Source: Treponema sp. (GTDB lineage: Bacteria; Spirochaetota; Spirochaetia; Treponematales; Breznakiellaceae). From it: a stretch of DNA of 47,865 bases. The notes below the pieces were generated by a model. The model was given only the letters and a program-made list of their open reading frames with translations, ran no database searches and was not told the origin of the DNA. Below are positions 1 to 9,348 of the stretch, piece by piece. Numbering within the stretch: position 1 is the first letter of the stretch; every line of letters begins with the position of its first letter. The DNA lies in the NCBI GenBank assembly GCA_009787695.1, contig WQSW01000006.1:32532-80396 (forward strand). Direction: 5' to 3'. The position numbers and the translations under genes are program-made.

Positions 1-1
1 A

Positions 2-1009
2 AAAATAAACGAGGCTGATGCAAAAAGACAAGCAGAAAAAGAAGAAAAAGCAAAGTTAGCGAAAGAACAAAGAGAAGCCGCAGAAAAAGCCGAGCAAGAA
101 AGATTGGCGAAAGAAGAGATAAAGAAAATTGTCGCTACTGTATTGGCGCTTGAACAGACAGCAAAAATATCTGCACAAAAAGCAAAAGATTCTTTAAAAG
201 CAGCGCAAGATTTTGAAGCGGCTTTTTATGAAGCATTTAATCAGAAGAAAAGTATAAAAGCTGATCCGTTTAACGATCATATAACTCAAACAAAAAATGC
301 TTTTGACAGCGCAAGCGATGCAGTTGCAAGAGCAAAGGATGCTGCCGCTGAAGCGGGAGAAAAAGCAAAATTATCAACTTCTGAAGTAATAAAAAGCGAA
401 GCTGAAAAAGTTGAAAAAGCGGTGCTTAACGCTGTCTCTTATGAAGAATCAGCAAAAACATCTTATGAAGAAGCGGAAAAACTAAGAACCAATATCAAAA
501 ACTTTATAATGGAAGCCAAATTAAAAGCGGAAGCAATTGCGAAAGCAAAAGCGGAAGCGGAAAAAGCAACAGATACAAAAAAAGCCGATCCTCTGGAAGG
601 GGGAGATTTTATAACACCGGACGGTAAACCGGTTCAAGAAACGGAAAAAGAAGCAGCAGCTGACAATCCTGCAGCTAAAGCGGCTAAAGCGGCAGATGCG
701 GCTACAAAAGCGGCTAAGGCAACTTCTAAATATGCTGAACAAGCAGATGCTGCTGCACAAGCGGCAAAAGAAGCCGTAGCAATAGCGGCGGCAAAAGCGG
801 CAAAAGATGAAGAAGCAAAAGCTGCTCAAGCCGGAGAAGAAGCATGGAAAGCGGCAATGGAAGCTTCCCAAACCGACGATCTTGCAAAAGCGGAAGAAGC
901 GGCAAAAAAAGCTGAAACAGCTGCAAAAAATGCAAAAGAAGCAGAAAAAAAAGCGAAAGAAGCCGCTTCAAAAGCAGTAGAAGCTGCAAAAAATGCGGAG
1001 AACTCTTAA
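2..1009 (+). CDS. Ala/Lys/Glu-rich coiled-coil protein, 5' end missing
   Basis: The reading frame is open from base 2 without a stop, so the gene begins outside the window; the visible part is 335 codons. A TTG at 104 is only an internal codon. The protein is almost entirely Ala, Lys and Glu, with heptad-like spacing that predicts long helices or coiled coil, and a short break around residues 195-220 (a Gly/Pro/Thr stretch) between two helical blocks. It resembles the helical middle part of TolA-like proteins, but no diagnostic domain is visible. I do not assign a function. The repetitive codon use (many AAA, GAA, GCA) also creates long meaningless open frames on the other strand. Confidence 0.8.
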   Translation, partial: KINEADAKRQAEKEEKAKLAKEQREAAEKAEQERLAKEEIKKIVATVLALEQTAKISAQKAKDSLKAAQDFEAAFYEAFNQKKSIKADPFNDHITQTKNAFDSASDAVARAKDAAAEAGEKAKLSTSEVIKSEAEKVEKAVLNAVSYEESAKTSYEEAEKLRTNIKNFIMEAKLKAEAIAKAKAEAEKATDTKKADPLEGGDFITPDGKPVQETEKEAAADNPAAKAAKAADAATKAAKATSKYAEQADAAAQAAKEAVAIAAAKAAKDEEAKAAQAGEEAWKAAMEASQTDDLAKAEEAAKKAETAAKNAKEAEKKAKEAASKAVEAAKNAENS

Positions 1010-1023
1010 GGCTTAACTTGAAG

Positions 1024-1052
1024 TTGACGTATTAATATAAATAAAGTATATT
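1024..1052 (+). promoter_or_regulatory. Sigma-70-like promoter before the small gene at 1091
   Basis: TTGACG (1024-1029), 17-nt spacer, TATATT (1047-1052). The predicted transcript has a leader of about 30 nt that carries the AAGGA Shine-Dalgarno of the gene at 1091. Confidence 0.5.
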
Positions 1053-1090
1053 TTAAAAGGTTTCTATTTCCTATTATGAAGGAATGAACA

Positions 1091-1282
1091 ATGGAAAAAA
1101 TGAAAAATAAAAAAGAATACGATTTTACAGGCAAAGATCCGAAAGCTGTTTTAACTCAAGACGAGCTTTTGCATTTTGAAGAAGGAATGCGCTTAAAAAA
1201 CGAATCTCTTCCTGCCGATCATGTTGATTTTGATCGAGCAGCCAGCTCTGTAACATCGGATTTCGATAGGTTATTATTTTAA
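1091..1282 (+). CDS. Small hypothetical protein, 63 aa
   Basis: The ATG at 1091 follows an AAGGA Shine-Dalgarno (1079-1083) with 7 nt spacing and a good promoter at 1024-1052. The protein is charged and soluble-looking, with no signal peptide or membrane segment. I do not recognise a family. The distance to the next gene is short (36 nt), so the two may be co-transcribed. Confidence 0.6.
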   Translation: MEKMKNKKEYDFTGKDPKAVLTQDELLHFEEGMRLKNESLPADHVDFDRAASSVTSDFDRLLF

Positions 1283-1318
1283 ATTACTTACATTTTCATA
1301 TATTAAAGCAGGTTCATT

Positions 1319-1891
1319 TTGCAGGATAATGATATTATATATGGCTCTGACACTTGGATACCGAGTATTAAGAATTTATGCTTTGATTTCTTAAAATACT
1401 TACAAGAACATCGGATAGGCGGCAGATTTCTAAAATTTAGAGATTATTTAGGTACGATTGAAAAACCAGGCAGAATTATTAAAGAATATCATAAAACCGT
1501 TAAAAAACTTAAAAATGAAATTTTTAGAAATGAAGCAAATAAATCATTTATTGATTATCATAAAATAACATCTCTTTATATCCGCTCATTCCTTAAGTAT
1601 AAACCGTTCTTTCTGGATAAACCAAAAGAAACGAAAAATATCGAATTATGTTTACAAACAATGCTGCCAAATGAATATTTTGTATTACCATTTCTTGAAA
1701 CAATGTTCAGAGCATGGAACAATGATTTTGAAGGACAGCTTCGGATGGATACAAATTATAGAGATAATTTTATTAAATTACTTTATCGTTATAAAATGAA
1801 TATTAATACACTTGATCCCATATCTTTCTCTAACACTATTTATTTAATAGAACAAAGATATTTTTATCAAGGTGATGTAATTTTACAATAG
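1319..1891 (+). CDS. Hypothetical protein, 190 aa
   Basis: The frame opens with TTG at 1319, behind a partial Shine-Dalgarno (GCAGG, about 6 nt upstream); no ATG lies nearby in frame, the first internal Met being far downstream. The protein is rich in aromatic and basic residues (many Tyr, Phe, Lys, Arg), predicted mostly helical and without a signal peptide. I do not recognise a domain. Codon use is AT-rich, somewhat more than in the metabolic genes of the window, which could mean recent acquisition. It may be co-transcribed with the 63-aa gene before it. Confidence 0.6.
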   Translation: MQDNDIIYGSDTWIPSIKNLCFDFLKYLQEHRIGGRFLKFRDYLGTIEKPGRIIKEYHKTVKKLKNEIFRNEANKSFIDYHKITSLYIRSFLKYKPFFLDKPKETKNIELCLQTMLPNEYFVLPFLETMFRAWNNDFEGQLRMDTNYRDNFIKLLYRYKMNINTLDPISFSNTIYLIEQRYFYQGDVILQ

Positions 1892-1987
1892 CTGCATAGA
1901 CCGCACCCCCTCTCAAAAGGCTCTTTACAAAAGATTAAACAAATTATTTAATAAATATAATAGAAGTAAAGACAAGGGGTAATCGGT

Positions 1988-3778
1988 ATGAAAATAAAGA
2001 ATATATTAATTATAACAGTTTTTTCTATAATAGTTGCTGCCTGTTTCAGTTCGTGGGAAGGCGGAAGCGAAGGTACTATAACTATCCGTTTAAGCGGCAG
2101 CAGCGGACGCTTTGTGTTTGACTTACCCTGGCCGCCCACCGCAGATTCAGATCAAAATCAAATCTTGGAATATGAAGTCTCTTTAACAGGTAATAACGGA
2201 AAAATAACACTGCCGAAAGAAAAAGGCGCAGAAAGTATAACCGCTACCGTTCCCGTAGGTTTTTACACAATAATAATAGATGCGTATTTAATAATAGAAG
2301 ATAAATTTGCAACAACCCCTGATACTCGATTAACACGCAGGTATTACGCCGTAGGATCAAGTTCGATAGAGGTAATTGCAGGACATAATACGTATCGTAT
2401 AACGATGTATCAGGTTTGTCAGGTATGTGGAAAAGATAAAGATCGTTGCGGGTGCAGAGAAACAGGTGATGTTTGTCCGAAATGTGGTAAAAATATCCCC
2501 TGCGAGTGCGGAGAAACAGATTATATAACCTTTCAGGTTAATAATCAAGCAGAGTGGGACGTTGCTATCAGTAGTATAAAGAGTGCAAAGGAAGACGATG
2601 GTGTAAAAAATTATCTTATAAATATTCACGATAATATCGTTATTGCACCTTCTGACGGTTCAACATTCGGTGATAACGGCAATATTTCCGTTGTAATTGA
2701 TGGCAATGGTAAATCTCTAAAATTAAATGATAAAGGTCCCATACTTCGTATTGTAAAAAACCAAAGCATAATGCTTACTAATGTCAATCTTGTAGGAAGA
2801 GATGACAACAATACAGCAGTGATTATTATAGAGAAAGACAGTTCAGTTATTATGTCAGGCTCTACCTCTGTGTTAGGAAATTATAGTTTTGGTAATGGCG
2901 GCGGCGTTCTCATAAATGGAGGAACCTTAAATATGATGGATGACTCATCAATATACAATAATCTGGCAGCAAATGGCGGAGGAGTGTATGTTATGGGGGA
3001 ATACGGACAATTAAATATGGATAATAACGCATCAATATACAATAATGTATCAGAAGGAAGCAGCGGCGGGAATGGCGGCGGCGTTCTCATAAATGGAGGA
3101 ACCTTAAAAATGATGGATGACTCATCAATATACAATAATCGGGCAGCAAATGGCGGAGGAGTGTATGTTATGGGGGAATACGGACAATTAAATATGGAAA
3201 ATAACGCATCAATATACTACAATAATGCATCAGAAGGAAACGGCGGCGGGGTTTTAATTGGTAATAAAGGTACATTCCAAATGACGGGTGATAGTAAAAT
3301 ATACATGAATCGCGCATATGATGCAGGCGGAGGAGTGTATGTTGGCGATATAGATACTACGGAGAGCGGAACATTCATTATGGATAAAAACGCATCAATA
3401 AACAATAATGAGGCATATGTCGGCGGCGGAGTTTATGTCGGCTATGGTGAATTCAGGATGGTAAATGGAACAATCTCCGGTAACAAGGCTGCAAGTAATG
3501 ATTTCGTACCTGTAGGTCAAGGAGGTGGAGTTTATATACGCGGTAAGTTCAGTATGGAAGATGGAATTATCTCTGGTAATTTTGCCGTAAATTATGGTGG
3601 CGGAGTATTTATAGCAGGTGAATTTATAAAAACCGGCGGGATCATTTACGGTAACGAAAACGAAGTAGAAGAAAATTTAAGAAATACTGCTGAGATAGGT
3701 GCCGCATATGGTATAGACCACATTTCCTTTCAAAATAATACATTGGGAAAGGATGATAATTATCCTCCTTTACCGTAG
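1988..3778 (+). CDS. Beta-helix repeat lipoprotein (PMP/autotransporter-like repeats)
   Basis: The 596-aa product starts with a lipoprotein signal peptide ending in V-A-A-C (Cys20), so it should be lipid-anchored outside the inner membrane. Residues about 140-180 hold a cluster of nine or more Cys in CxxC/CxC pairs, like one or two zinc knuckles. From about residue 265 to 590 there are repeated units with a GGGV(Y/L) core followed by short Asn-rich turns, the pattern of right-handed parallel beta-helices such as Chlamydia polymorphic membrane proteins. Two of the units are a 177-bp near-exact DNA duplication. It heads a rightward run with ompA-like, barrel and fecR-like genes. A surface or adhesin-like role is an inference. 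Confidence 0.8.
   Translation: MKIKNILIITVFSIIVAACFSSWEGGSEGTITIRLSGSSGRFVFDLPWPPTADSDQNQILEYEVSLTGNNGKITLPKEKGAESITATVPVGFYTIIIDAYLIIEDKFATTPDTRLTRRYYAVGSSSIEVIAGHNTYRITMYQVCQVCGKDKDRCGCRETGDVCPKCGKNIPCECGETDYITFQVNNQAEWDVAISSIKSAKEDDGVKNYLINIHDNIVIAPSDGSTFGDNGNISVVIDGNGKSLKLNDKGPILRIVKNQSIMLTNVNLVGRDDNNTAVIIIEKDSSVIMSGSTSVLGNYSFGNGGGVLINGGTLNMMDDSSIYNNLAANGGGVYVMGEYGQLNMDNNASIYNNVSEGSSGGNGGGVLINGGTLKMMDDSSIYNNRAANGGGVYVMGEYGQLNMENNASIYYNNASEGNGGGVLIGNKGTFQMTGDSKIYMNRAYDAGGGVYVGDIDTTESGTFIMDKNASINNNEAYVGGGVYVGYGEFRMVNGTISGNKAASNDFVPVGQGGGVYIRGKFSMEDGIISGNFAVNYGGGVFIAGEFIKTGGIIYGNENEVEENLRNTAEIGAAYGIDHISFQNNTLGKDDNYPPLP
2894..3243 (+). repeat. 177-bp intragenic tandem duplication
   Basis: Bases from 2894 recur from 3071, offset 177 bp (59 codons), with only scattered differences over about 150 bp. 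The unit begins with AATGGCGGCGGCGTTCTCAT and codes for one full beta-helix unit pair of the lipoprotein. The frame is kept, so it changes repeat number without breaking the gene. Confidence 0.85.
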
Positions 3779-3798
3779 CAGAAATGGAGAAAAGAGAA

Positions 3799-4767
3799 AT
3801 GAAAATAAAGTATGAAGTAATTAAACAAATTATAATCTTTTTATTTGTTTTTATACTTCCCATATCCATGACTGCAAACTTCGTTTTTGCGCAAAGCCAA
3901 TCGACAGCGGCGGAAATTGAAACACTGCTGCAAAGTAATACAATTACCTACGCACAGGCGGCACGTTTTATTCTTGATGCCGCAGAAATAATGACAACTG
4001 CTGACAGCGAAGAAGCATTCAATTATGTTCTTACGCAAAAATGGCTGCCGAAAAACACAAATGCAGACAGCAGCGCAAGACTGGATCGTGTATCGCTTCT
4101 TTTAATGAACTCCTTTAAAATCGAAGGCGGGCTGTTTTTTAAACTTACCAAAGCTCCGCGTTACGCTTACAGGGAACTTCTTTATCTTGATGTGATTCAA
4201 GGCAGAAACGATCCTACCATGTCTGTCTCCGGCGAGAGATTGCTTTTTTATATTACAAGAATTCTTTCCAGACAAGATGAGAAAATTGCAATGGAAACAA
4301 GAAGGAGAGAGCAGCGCGAAGAATCAGAGTTAATGGCTCAACGCAGAGCACTTGCAGCGCAAATATCAAGAATTATCAGGGGACAGAATTTAACTGACAC
4401 TAAAGTTGAAGCGACAGAAGAAGGCGTAATTATCATTTTTTCAAATATTATGTTTGAAGCCGATTCTGCTGTACTTCCTCAAGCCGAATTGGAAAAAATC
4501 AGAGAGATTGCAGGAGTTTTAAAATCTATCCCCAATATAAAATTGCACATAACAGGACATACAACACACTTGGGGGCAGAAGATTATCTTTTAAAACTCT
4601 CGGAAGAAAGGGCAAGAGCGGTTGCAAATTATCTTGTTTCATTGAATGCGGCAAAAATGCAAAATATCACCATTGAAGGTTACGGAGCCAGCCGCCCAAT
4701 TGCAGACAGTTCTGCTCCCGAAGGATTAGCTGCTAACAGACGCGTTGAAATTACAATTTTGGAGTAG
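3799..4767 (+). CDS. OmpA-family outer membrane/periplasmic protein
   Basis: The chosen start is ATG 3799, which has GGAG (3786-3789) 9 nt upstream; ATG 3784 in the same frame has no Shine-Dalgarno. The 322-aa product has an N-terminal signal sequence ending near F-A-Q (about residue 32). Residues about 40-160 form a helical region with no clear family. The last ~120 residues are an OmpA/MotB-type peptidoglycan-binding domain: a beta strand with F-EADSA, the segment ending T-G-H-T in the usual TGHTD place, the helix with L-S-E-E-R-A, and a final A-N-R-R-V-E. In this family the domain anchors the envelope to peptidoglycan. The next gene begins 3 nt downstream, implying translational coupling. 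Confidence 0.85.
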   Translation: MKIKYEVIKQIIIFLFVFILPISMTANFVFAQSQSTAAEIETLLQSNTITYAQAARFILDAAEIMTTADSEEAFNYVLTQKWLPKNTNADSSARLDRVSLLLMNSFKIEGGLFFKLTKAPRYAYRELLYLDVIQGRNDPTMSVSGERLLFYITRILSRQDEKIAMETRRREQREESELMAQRRALAAQISRIIRGQNLTDTKVEATEEGVIIIFSNIMFEADSAVLPQAELEKIREIAGVLKSIPNIKLHITGHTTHLGAEDYLLKLSEERARAVANYLVSLNAAKMQNITIEGYGASRPIADSSAPEGLAANRRVEITILE

Positions 4768-4770
4768 AAA

Positions 4771-5982
4771 ATGAAACTAAAAATTATTTTTCTGTTATTA
4801 GTTTTATTTACAATACAAACATCTTTTTCTCTTTGGGCATATGATTTTGGCTTGGTTACAAGTGTTAAAACAAGTTTCGGTAATGTAAACGAAGAAAACA
4901 ATTTTCATTTTAAAACTGATTTCTGGCCCCGCTTTTCATGTTTAATCGGCGATAATGCAAGTTTTTATGCGGCAGCCGGAATAGCGCTTGATTATGAAGA
5001 TACTTTCAGAATAATACCGGAATTGCTTCGCACTGAATTTACTTATAATTCAGGCAGTTGGGGTATAAAAGCAGGCAGGATTAATTATGCAGACCCTTTA
5101 TCTTTTATCGCCGCAGGTCTTTTTGACGGTGTTCAATATCATACTAATACTTCTATCGGAAGATTTAATATCAGTGCATTTTATACAGGTTTGCTTTATA
5201 AAGAAACGGCAAACATTACAATGACTCCGGAAGATTTAAATATTTATAACACACCTCTTGATTTTTCGGATTTTTCAAACACATACTTTGCACCTAAAAG
5301 ATTAATTGCCGCTTTTGATTGGAGTCATCCTTCTATCGCCAGAAAATTCCGCATGAATGTTTCTGTTATAGGGCAGTTTGATTTATCCGATTCCGATTAT
5401 CAATATCATAGCCAGTATTTGGTTTTGAAAGGCGGTTTACCGATAAACAAATTTTTTATAGAAGCCGGATTCGCCGTGCAGTTTTCTCAGGCAATATCTG
5501 ATACCGATACCGTTAACAATATTGCTTTTGCCGGAGATTTTAATTTTACATGGCTGATTCCGGCTAATATAAATTCCAGTCTCTCTTTTTCGGCTAGGGT
5601 TGCAGGAGGAAGAATAGATGAAACTGTCGGAAATTTTGTCCCGATAACCACCGTTTACTTTGGAAATATTCTGTCGCTGAAAATGTCCGGGCTTTCCATT
5701 CTAAACCTTAATTATTCGGCACGTTTTATGGAAAAAATAGCGGCATTTTTATCAATGTCTTATTTTATCAGAAACGATTTGGGAACAGTAACCGGATACC
5801 CAATATCAGATAAAAAAGAATATTTTCTTGGCGCAGAAATTTACGCAGGGTTTATTTATAAACCGTTTTCAGATTTGCAATTTAATCTCGGCGGCGGAGC
5901 ATTCCTGCCTTCATTGGGGAATGCATCACCGAATGAAAAAATATTATGGCGTTTGGAATTAAAAGCTGTAATTTCCATCTAA
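4771..5982 (+). CDS. Predicted outer-membrane beta-barrel protein
   Basis: The 403-aa product has a signal peptide (residues 1-23, ending ...S-L-W-A). The rest alternates polar and hydrophobic residues in short strands rich in Gly, Phe, Tyr and Asn, and it ends with an amphipathic strand (L-E-L-K-A-V-I-S-I), as expected for a barrel. I do not recognise a named family. It starts 3 nt after the OmpA-like gene and is followed 20 nt later by the FecR-like gene, so all three are probably one transcription unit. The role as a porin or structural outer-membrane protein is inferred from sequence character only. Confidence 0.7.
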   Translation: MKLKIIFLLLVLFTIQTSFSLWAYDFGLVTSVKTSFGNVNEENNFHFKTDFWPRFSCLIGDNASFYAAAGIALDYEDTFRIIPELLRTEFTYNSGSWGIKAGRINYADPLSFIAAGLFDGVQYHTNTSIGRFNISAFYTGLLYKETANITMTPEDLNIYNTPLDFSDFSNTYFAPKRLIAAFDWSHPSIARKFRMNVSVIGQFDLSDSDYQYHSQYLVLKGGLPINKFFIEAGFAVQFSQAISDTDTVNNIAFAGDFNFTWLIPANINSSLSFSARVAGGRIDETVGNFVPITTVYFGNILSLKMSGLSILNLNYSARFMEKIAAFLSMSYFIRNDLGTVTGYPISDKKEYFLGAEIYAGFIYKPFSDLQFNLGGGAFLPSLGNASPNEKILWRLELKAVISI

Positions 5983-6002
5983 ATAAATTAAAGGAGAAAA
6001 GA

Positions 6003-6656
6003 ATGAAAAAGATTTGTATTTTTATTTTAACATTAGTAACTGTAGCAGGATTATCTGCCCAAAGCGGAGTTATCAGAGAACTTACAGGAGAGGTAGAAAT
6101 AAAACATTCAAGCGCTGCTGCTTTTGTTAAAGCTTCTGCCGGAGATGAAGTATTGATGAACACAATAATTTCGACAGGTTTTCGAAGCACAGCTGTTGTC
6201 GCAATCGGCTCATCTGTTATTACAATCCGTCCGCTGACCCGTCTTACACTTGCAGAAATTCAAAGAATGGAAAATTCAGAAAACGTAAATATTAATTTAC
6301 AAACGGGAAGGGTCAGGGTAGAAGTAAAACCGCCTGCAGGATCAAAAGCAGATTTTACCGTTCATAGCAATGGTGCGACAGCTTCCGTACGCGGAACAAT
6401 TTTTGAGACTGACGGCTTTAATTATAAAACAGAAGAAGGCGTAATAGATATAAGAAGAAATGCAAACGAACCTGTTACTTTATTATCTGCGGGATTAACA
6501 ACTTATATCAGTACAGACGGAACACCTTCCGATCCTTTTACGGTTGCAGTTCAGCAAATTACAATTACACCGATAGAAGGAGTACAGGAGATTCAAATTC
6601 CAACTGCCCCGGGGGCTTCAGAAGGAACTATAGAAGTTATTCCTATTTACAGATAA
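6003..6656 (+). CDS. FecR-domain secreted protein
   Basis: Start ATG 6003 has AGGAGAAAAG directly upstream; an upstream in-frame ATG at 5946 lies inside the previous gene and lacks a Shine-Dalgarno. The 217-aa protein has a signal peptide ending around L-S-A-Q. Residues about 22-150 match the FecR domain: a G-E-V strand, a region with stepwise beta strands ('TGFRSTAVVAIG'), the G-R-V-R-V-E block and the S-V-R-G-T-I-F motif. It lacks the N-terminal anti-sigma part of classical FecR, so it is one of the periplasmic FecR-like proteins common in spirochaetes. Its 3' end overlaps the convergent trpA by 10 bp. Confidence 0.8.
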   Translation: MKKICIFILTLVTVAGLSAQSGVIRELTGEVEIKHSSAAAFVKASAGDEVLMNTIISTGFRSTAVVAIGSSVITIRPLTRLTLAEIQRMENSENVNINLQTGRVRVEVKPPAGSKADFTVHSNGATASVRGTIFETDGFNYKTEEGVIDIRRNANEPVTLLSAGLTTYISTDGTPSDPFTVAVQQITITPIEGVQEIQIPTAPGASEGTIEVIPIYR

Positions 6657-7420
6657 ATCGCCTCTTTCATTTCTTTCACATAACGATAAATATGCTCCGT
6701 TGCATTTGATCCGTGCTGCGCGATTATTTTTACAATCGCGCTCCCTACAATAACACCGTCAGCGATACGCGCCATTTCCTTTGCTTGCGTTGGAGTGTGA
6801 ATACCGAAACCGATGGCAACAGGGATCGATGTTACAGATTTAATTGCTGCGGTTATCGAAGAAAGGTCTGTAGTAATTGTACTGCGGATTCCTGTTACAC
6901 CCATCGAAGAGACAAGATAGATAAATCCTGATGCATTTTTTGCAATTTCTTTTATGCGCTCTTCTGATGTCGGAGCGATTAGCGAGATTAAATCGACACC
7001 GTATTTGCTTGCCGTTTCTTTCACAGGCGCTTGTTCCTCAAAGGGAAGGTCTGGGATTATGATGCCGTCTAACCCTGTGTCTTTGCATCTTTTAAAAAAC
7101 GCATCGTAACCGTAATGAAAGACAGGGTTTACATACGTTAAAAATACGAAAGGAATATCGGTAACTTTGCGTAATTGAGCAACTAACACAAATAATTTTT
7201 CCACTGTTGTTCCTGCGGCAAGGGCGCGGTTATTCGCTTCTTGAATTACAGGTCCTTCTGCAATCGGATCGGAAAACGGGATACCGATTTCTACTAAATC
7301 CGCTCCCGCTTTTATCATTTCTAAAATAAATTCTTTTGTTTTTTCGATGTTTGGGTCTCCGCCTGTGACAAAACCGATAAATGCCTTTCCGTTTTTAAAA
7401 GCGTTTTTTATGTTACTCAT
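6647..7420 (-). CDS. trpA: Tryptophan synthase alpha chain
   Basis: The 257-aa product is a TIM-barrel enzyme that cleaves indole-3-glycerol phosphate to indole and glyceraldehyde-3-phosphate, passing indole to TrpB. Visible motifs are the F-V-T-G-G-D-P start, catalytic Glu44 in L-V-E-I-G, the [10 protein letters not shown] loop, and the phosphate-binding G-F-G-I and G-S-A-I-V segments. The loop residue matching Salmonella Asp60 is Glu55, a conservative change that also occurs, to my memory, in some clostridial enzymes. The start is ATG 7420, which overlaps the trpB stop by 8 nt; longer starts would run into trpB. It is the last gene of the trpF-trpB-trpA unit. Confidence 0.96.
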   Translation of the reverse strand: MSNIKNAFKNGKAFIGFVTGGDPNIEKTKEFILEMIKAGADLVEIGIPFSDPIAEGPVIQEANNRALAAGTTVEKLFVLVAQLRKVTDIPFVFLTYVNPVFHYGYDAFFKRCKDTGLDGIIIPDLPFEEQAPVKETASKYGVDLISLIAPTSEERIKEIAKNASGFIYLVSSMGVTGIRSTITTDLSSITAAIKSVTSIPVAIGFGIHTPTQAKEMARIADGVIVGSAIVKIIAQHGSNATEHIYRYVKEMKEAIYL

Positions 7421-8612
7421 TGATCTTTTTACCTCTGTATTTTGCGATTGAAGAAACATCTTTGTCGCCCCTGCCTGAAAGACAGATGATGATGCTTGCA
7501 TCTTTATTGAAGTTACGCGCTATTTTTTGTACGTGTGCAACCGCATGAGCGCTCTCTATCGCGCAGATAATTCCCTCTGTTCGGGAAAGATACTCAAACG
7601 CGCAAACCGCTTCCTCATCTGTGACGGGAACGTATTGCGCGCGCTTGCTGTCATGCAGCCACGCATGTTCGGGACCGATGCCGGGATAATCCAAACCTGC
7701 GGAGATCGAATAAACAGGAGCGATCTGCCCCTCTTCGTTTTGGCAAAAATAAGATTTCATTCCGTGAAAGATTCCAACTTGCCCCTTTGCGATAGAAGCG
7801 GCGTGTTTTTCCGTTTCGATCCCTTTGCCTGCCGCTTCGCAGCCTATCAGCTGCACTTCTTTATCATTAATAAAATTATAGAAAATTCCCATCGCATTGC
7901 TGCCGCCGCCGACACAAGCAAGGACGGCTGCAGGGAGTTTACCTTCCGCGCAAAGAATCTGTTCTCTCGCCTCCTTGCTGATTACCGCCTGAAAATCGCG
8001 CACTATCGTTGGGAATGGATGAGGTCCCATCACAGAGCCCAGTACATAGTGGGTGTCGTGAACGCGGCTTACCCATTCGCGCATTGTTTCGTTTACCGCG
8101 TCTTTAAGAGTTTGAGTCCCGGATGTTACAGGGTGTACCTTTGCACCTAACAGCTCCATGCGGTAAACATTTAACGCCTGTCGTTCTGTATCTTCCTTTC
8201 CCATAAAAATTTCGCACTCTAAACCTAAAAGAGCCGCCGCAGTGGCGGAAGCGACACCATGCTGACCCGCTCCTGTTTCGGCGATTATTCTTGTCTTGCC
8301 CATTTTTTTTGCGAGTAACGCCTGTCCTAATACGTTGTTTATTTTATGAGAGCCGGTGTGATTTAAATCCTCGCGTTTTAAATATATTTTTGCCCCTCCT
8401 AGGTCGCTTGTCATTTTTTCTGCAAAATATAAAAGAGACGGTCTTCCCGCGTAATTTTTTAATAACGCTTCAAGTTCCTGTCTGAATGAAATATCATCTT
8501 TATAAAAGTTATACGCTTTTTCTAAATTGATAATTTCGTTCATCAATGTTTCCGGTATGTATCTGCCGCCGTAATCTCCGAATCTGCAAACATCGTTTGT
8601 TCCATTGTTCAT
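7413..8612 (-). CDS. trpB: Tryptophan synthase beta chain
   Basis: The 399-aa product is a PLP enzyme that joins indole and serine to make tryptophan, working as an alpha2-beta2 complex with TrpA. The H-T-G-S-H-K-I-N-N motif carries the PLP lysine (Lys90), the [10 protein letters not shown] segment is the serine-binding loop, and G-G-G-S-N-A-M-G (from 235) binds the PLP phosphate. Length is normal for the TrpB1 family that pairs with TrpA. Its ATG overlaps the trpF stop in an ATGA (8609-8612) and its stop overlaps the trpA start, so the three genes are tightly coupled. Confidence 0.97.
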   Translation of the reverse strand: MNNGTNDVCRFGDYGGRYIPETLMNEIINLEKAYNFYKDDISFRQELEALLKNYAGRPSLLYFAEKMTSDLGGAKIYLKREDLNHTGSHKINNVLGQALLAKKMGKTRIIAETGAGQHGVASATAAALLGLECEIFMGKEDTERQALNVYRMELLGAKVHPVTSGTQTLKDAVNETMREWVSRVHDTHYVLGSVMGPHPFPTIVRDFQAVISKEAREQILCAEGKLPAAVLACVGGGSNAMGIFYNFINDKEVQLIGCEAAGKGIETEKHAASIAKGQVGIFHGMKSYFCQNEEGQIAPVYSISAGLDYPGIGPEHAWLHDSKRAQYVPVTDEEAVCAFEYLSRTEGIICAIESAHAVAHVQKIARNFNKDASIIICLSGRGDKDVSSIAKYRGKKINE

Positions 8613-9229
8613 TTTGTGTTTCCTTGTCTTACAGTTGTAACCAACTGTAATATTTTTTCCCGATCTTTTATATCGTTTGTTTCCGCTCCGCTTGAAATAT
8701 CTATTGCAAAGGGGTTATACGCCATTGCTTGTTCTAAATTTTTAATATCGATGCCTCCTGCAAGAAACCAAGGTTTTGGAAATTTAAAAGATTTTAAAGT
8801 ATCCCATTTAAATGTTTTCCCTGAACCTGCCCCCGAATCAATAAGGAGATAATCTGCGCAGCTGTTTGCGTTAGCCGTCAGCGTTTCTTTTGATAATTGC
8901 CCGCTTTTAATAACTTTAATTACAGTGATGGGTTTGCTTCCGCTTGTTTTTTTAAGGCTTGCGATGTAACTCTCATCTTCATCGCCGTGAAGCTGAGCGA
9001 TGGATATTATGCCGTTTCTGTATAATTCCGTAATTTCTGCGATTTTCGAATTTACGAAAATTCCCACTGGAATTATGCTGTTTACCAGCCGAAAGCGCAA
9101 ATATTGGGCTAAAACAGGCGAAATTTTACGTTTGCTTTCTGCAAAAACAAAACCGATAAAATCGGGCTTTGCTTCGTTTACAAAGTCAATGTCCTGATCG
9201 CGGGATAAACCGCAGATTTTTATTTGCAT
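8609..9229 (-). CDS. trpF: Phosphoribosylanthranilate isomerase
   Basis: The 206-aa product is a TIM-barrel enzyme that isomerises N-(5'-phosphoribosyl)anthranilate to the ribulose form, the third step of tryptophan synthesis. The start M-Q-I-K-I-C-G-L holds the catalytic Cys6; the Q-L-H-G-D-E segment, the catalytic Asp in L-L-I-D-S, and the late L-A-G-G-I-D and D-I-S-S-G-A-E phosphate-binding segments are all present. It is the first gene of the trpFBA unit. No Shine-Dalgarno precedes the ATG; a GATAAT -10 lies 8 nt upstream, so the unit may be transcribed leaderless and has no room for a T-box or trp leader peptide. Confidence 0.95.
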   Translation of the reverse strand: MQIKICGLSRDQDIDFVNEAKPDFIGFVFAESKRKISPVLAQYLRFRLVNSIIPVGIFVNSKIAEITELYRNGIISIAQLHGDEDESYIASLKKTSGSKPITVIKVIKSGQLSKETLTANANSCADYLLIDSGAGSGKTFKWDTLKSFKFPKPWFLAGGIDIKNLEQAMAYNPFAIDISSGAETNDIKDREKILQLVTTVRQGNTK

Positions 9230-9237
9230 AGTATAAA

Positions 9238-9243
9238 ATTATC
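9238..9243 (-). promoter_or_regulatory. Possible -10 box of trpFBA
   Basis: GATAAT on the minus strand, 8 nt before the trpF ATG. No convincing -35 was found, so the call rests on position alone. Confidence 0.3.
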
Positions 9244-9348
9244 ATATTTCATATTTTTTTTATACTGCTTTTTTTACGGTTTTATTACTTTATTTTTCGT
9301 ATATTATATATATAAGAAGAAATGAATTATTTTTAAAGAGGTGTTTTG

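Noticed and set aside
521-989. Two minus-strand open frames of 116 and 87 codons
   Set aside because: They are Leu/Phe/Cys/Arg-rich mirror images of the Ala/Lys/Glu codons on the plus strand and have no ribosome site.
5946-6002. Upstream ATG of the FecR-like gene
   Set aside because: It lies inside the barrel gene, would destroy the signal peptide layout, and has no ribosome site, while 6003 has AGGAG.
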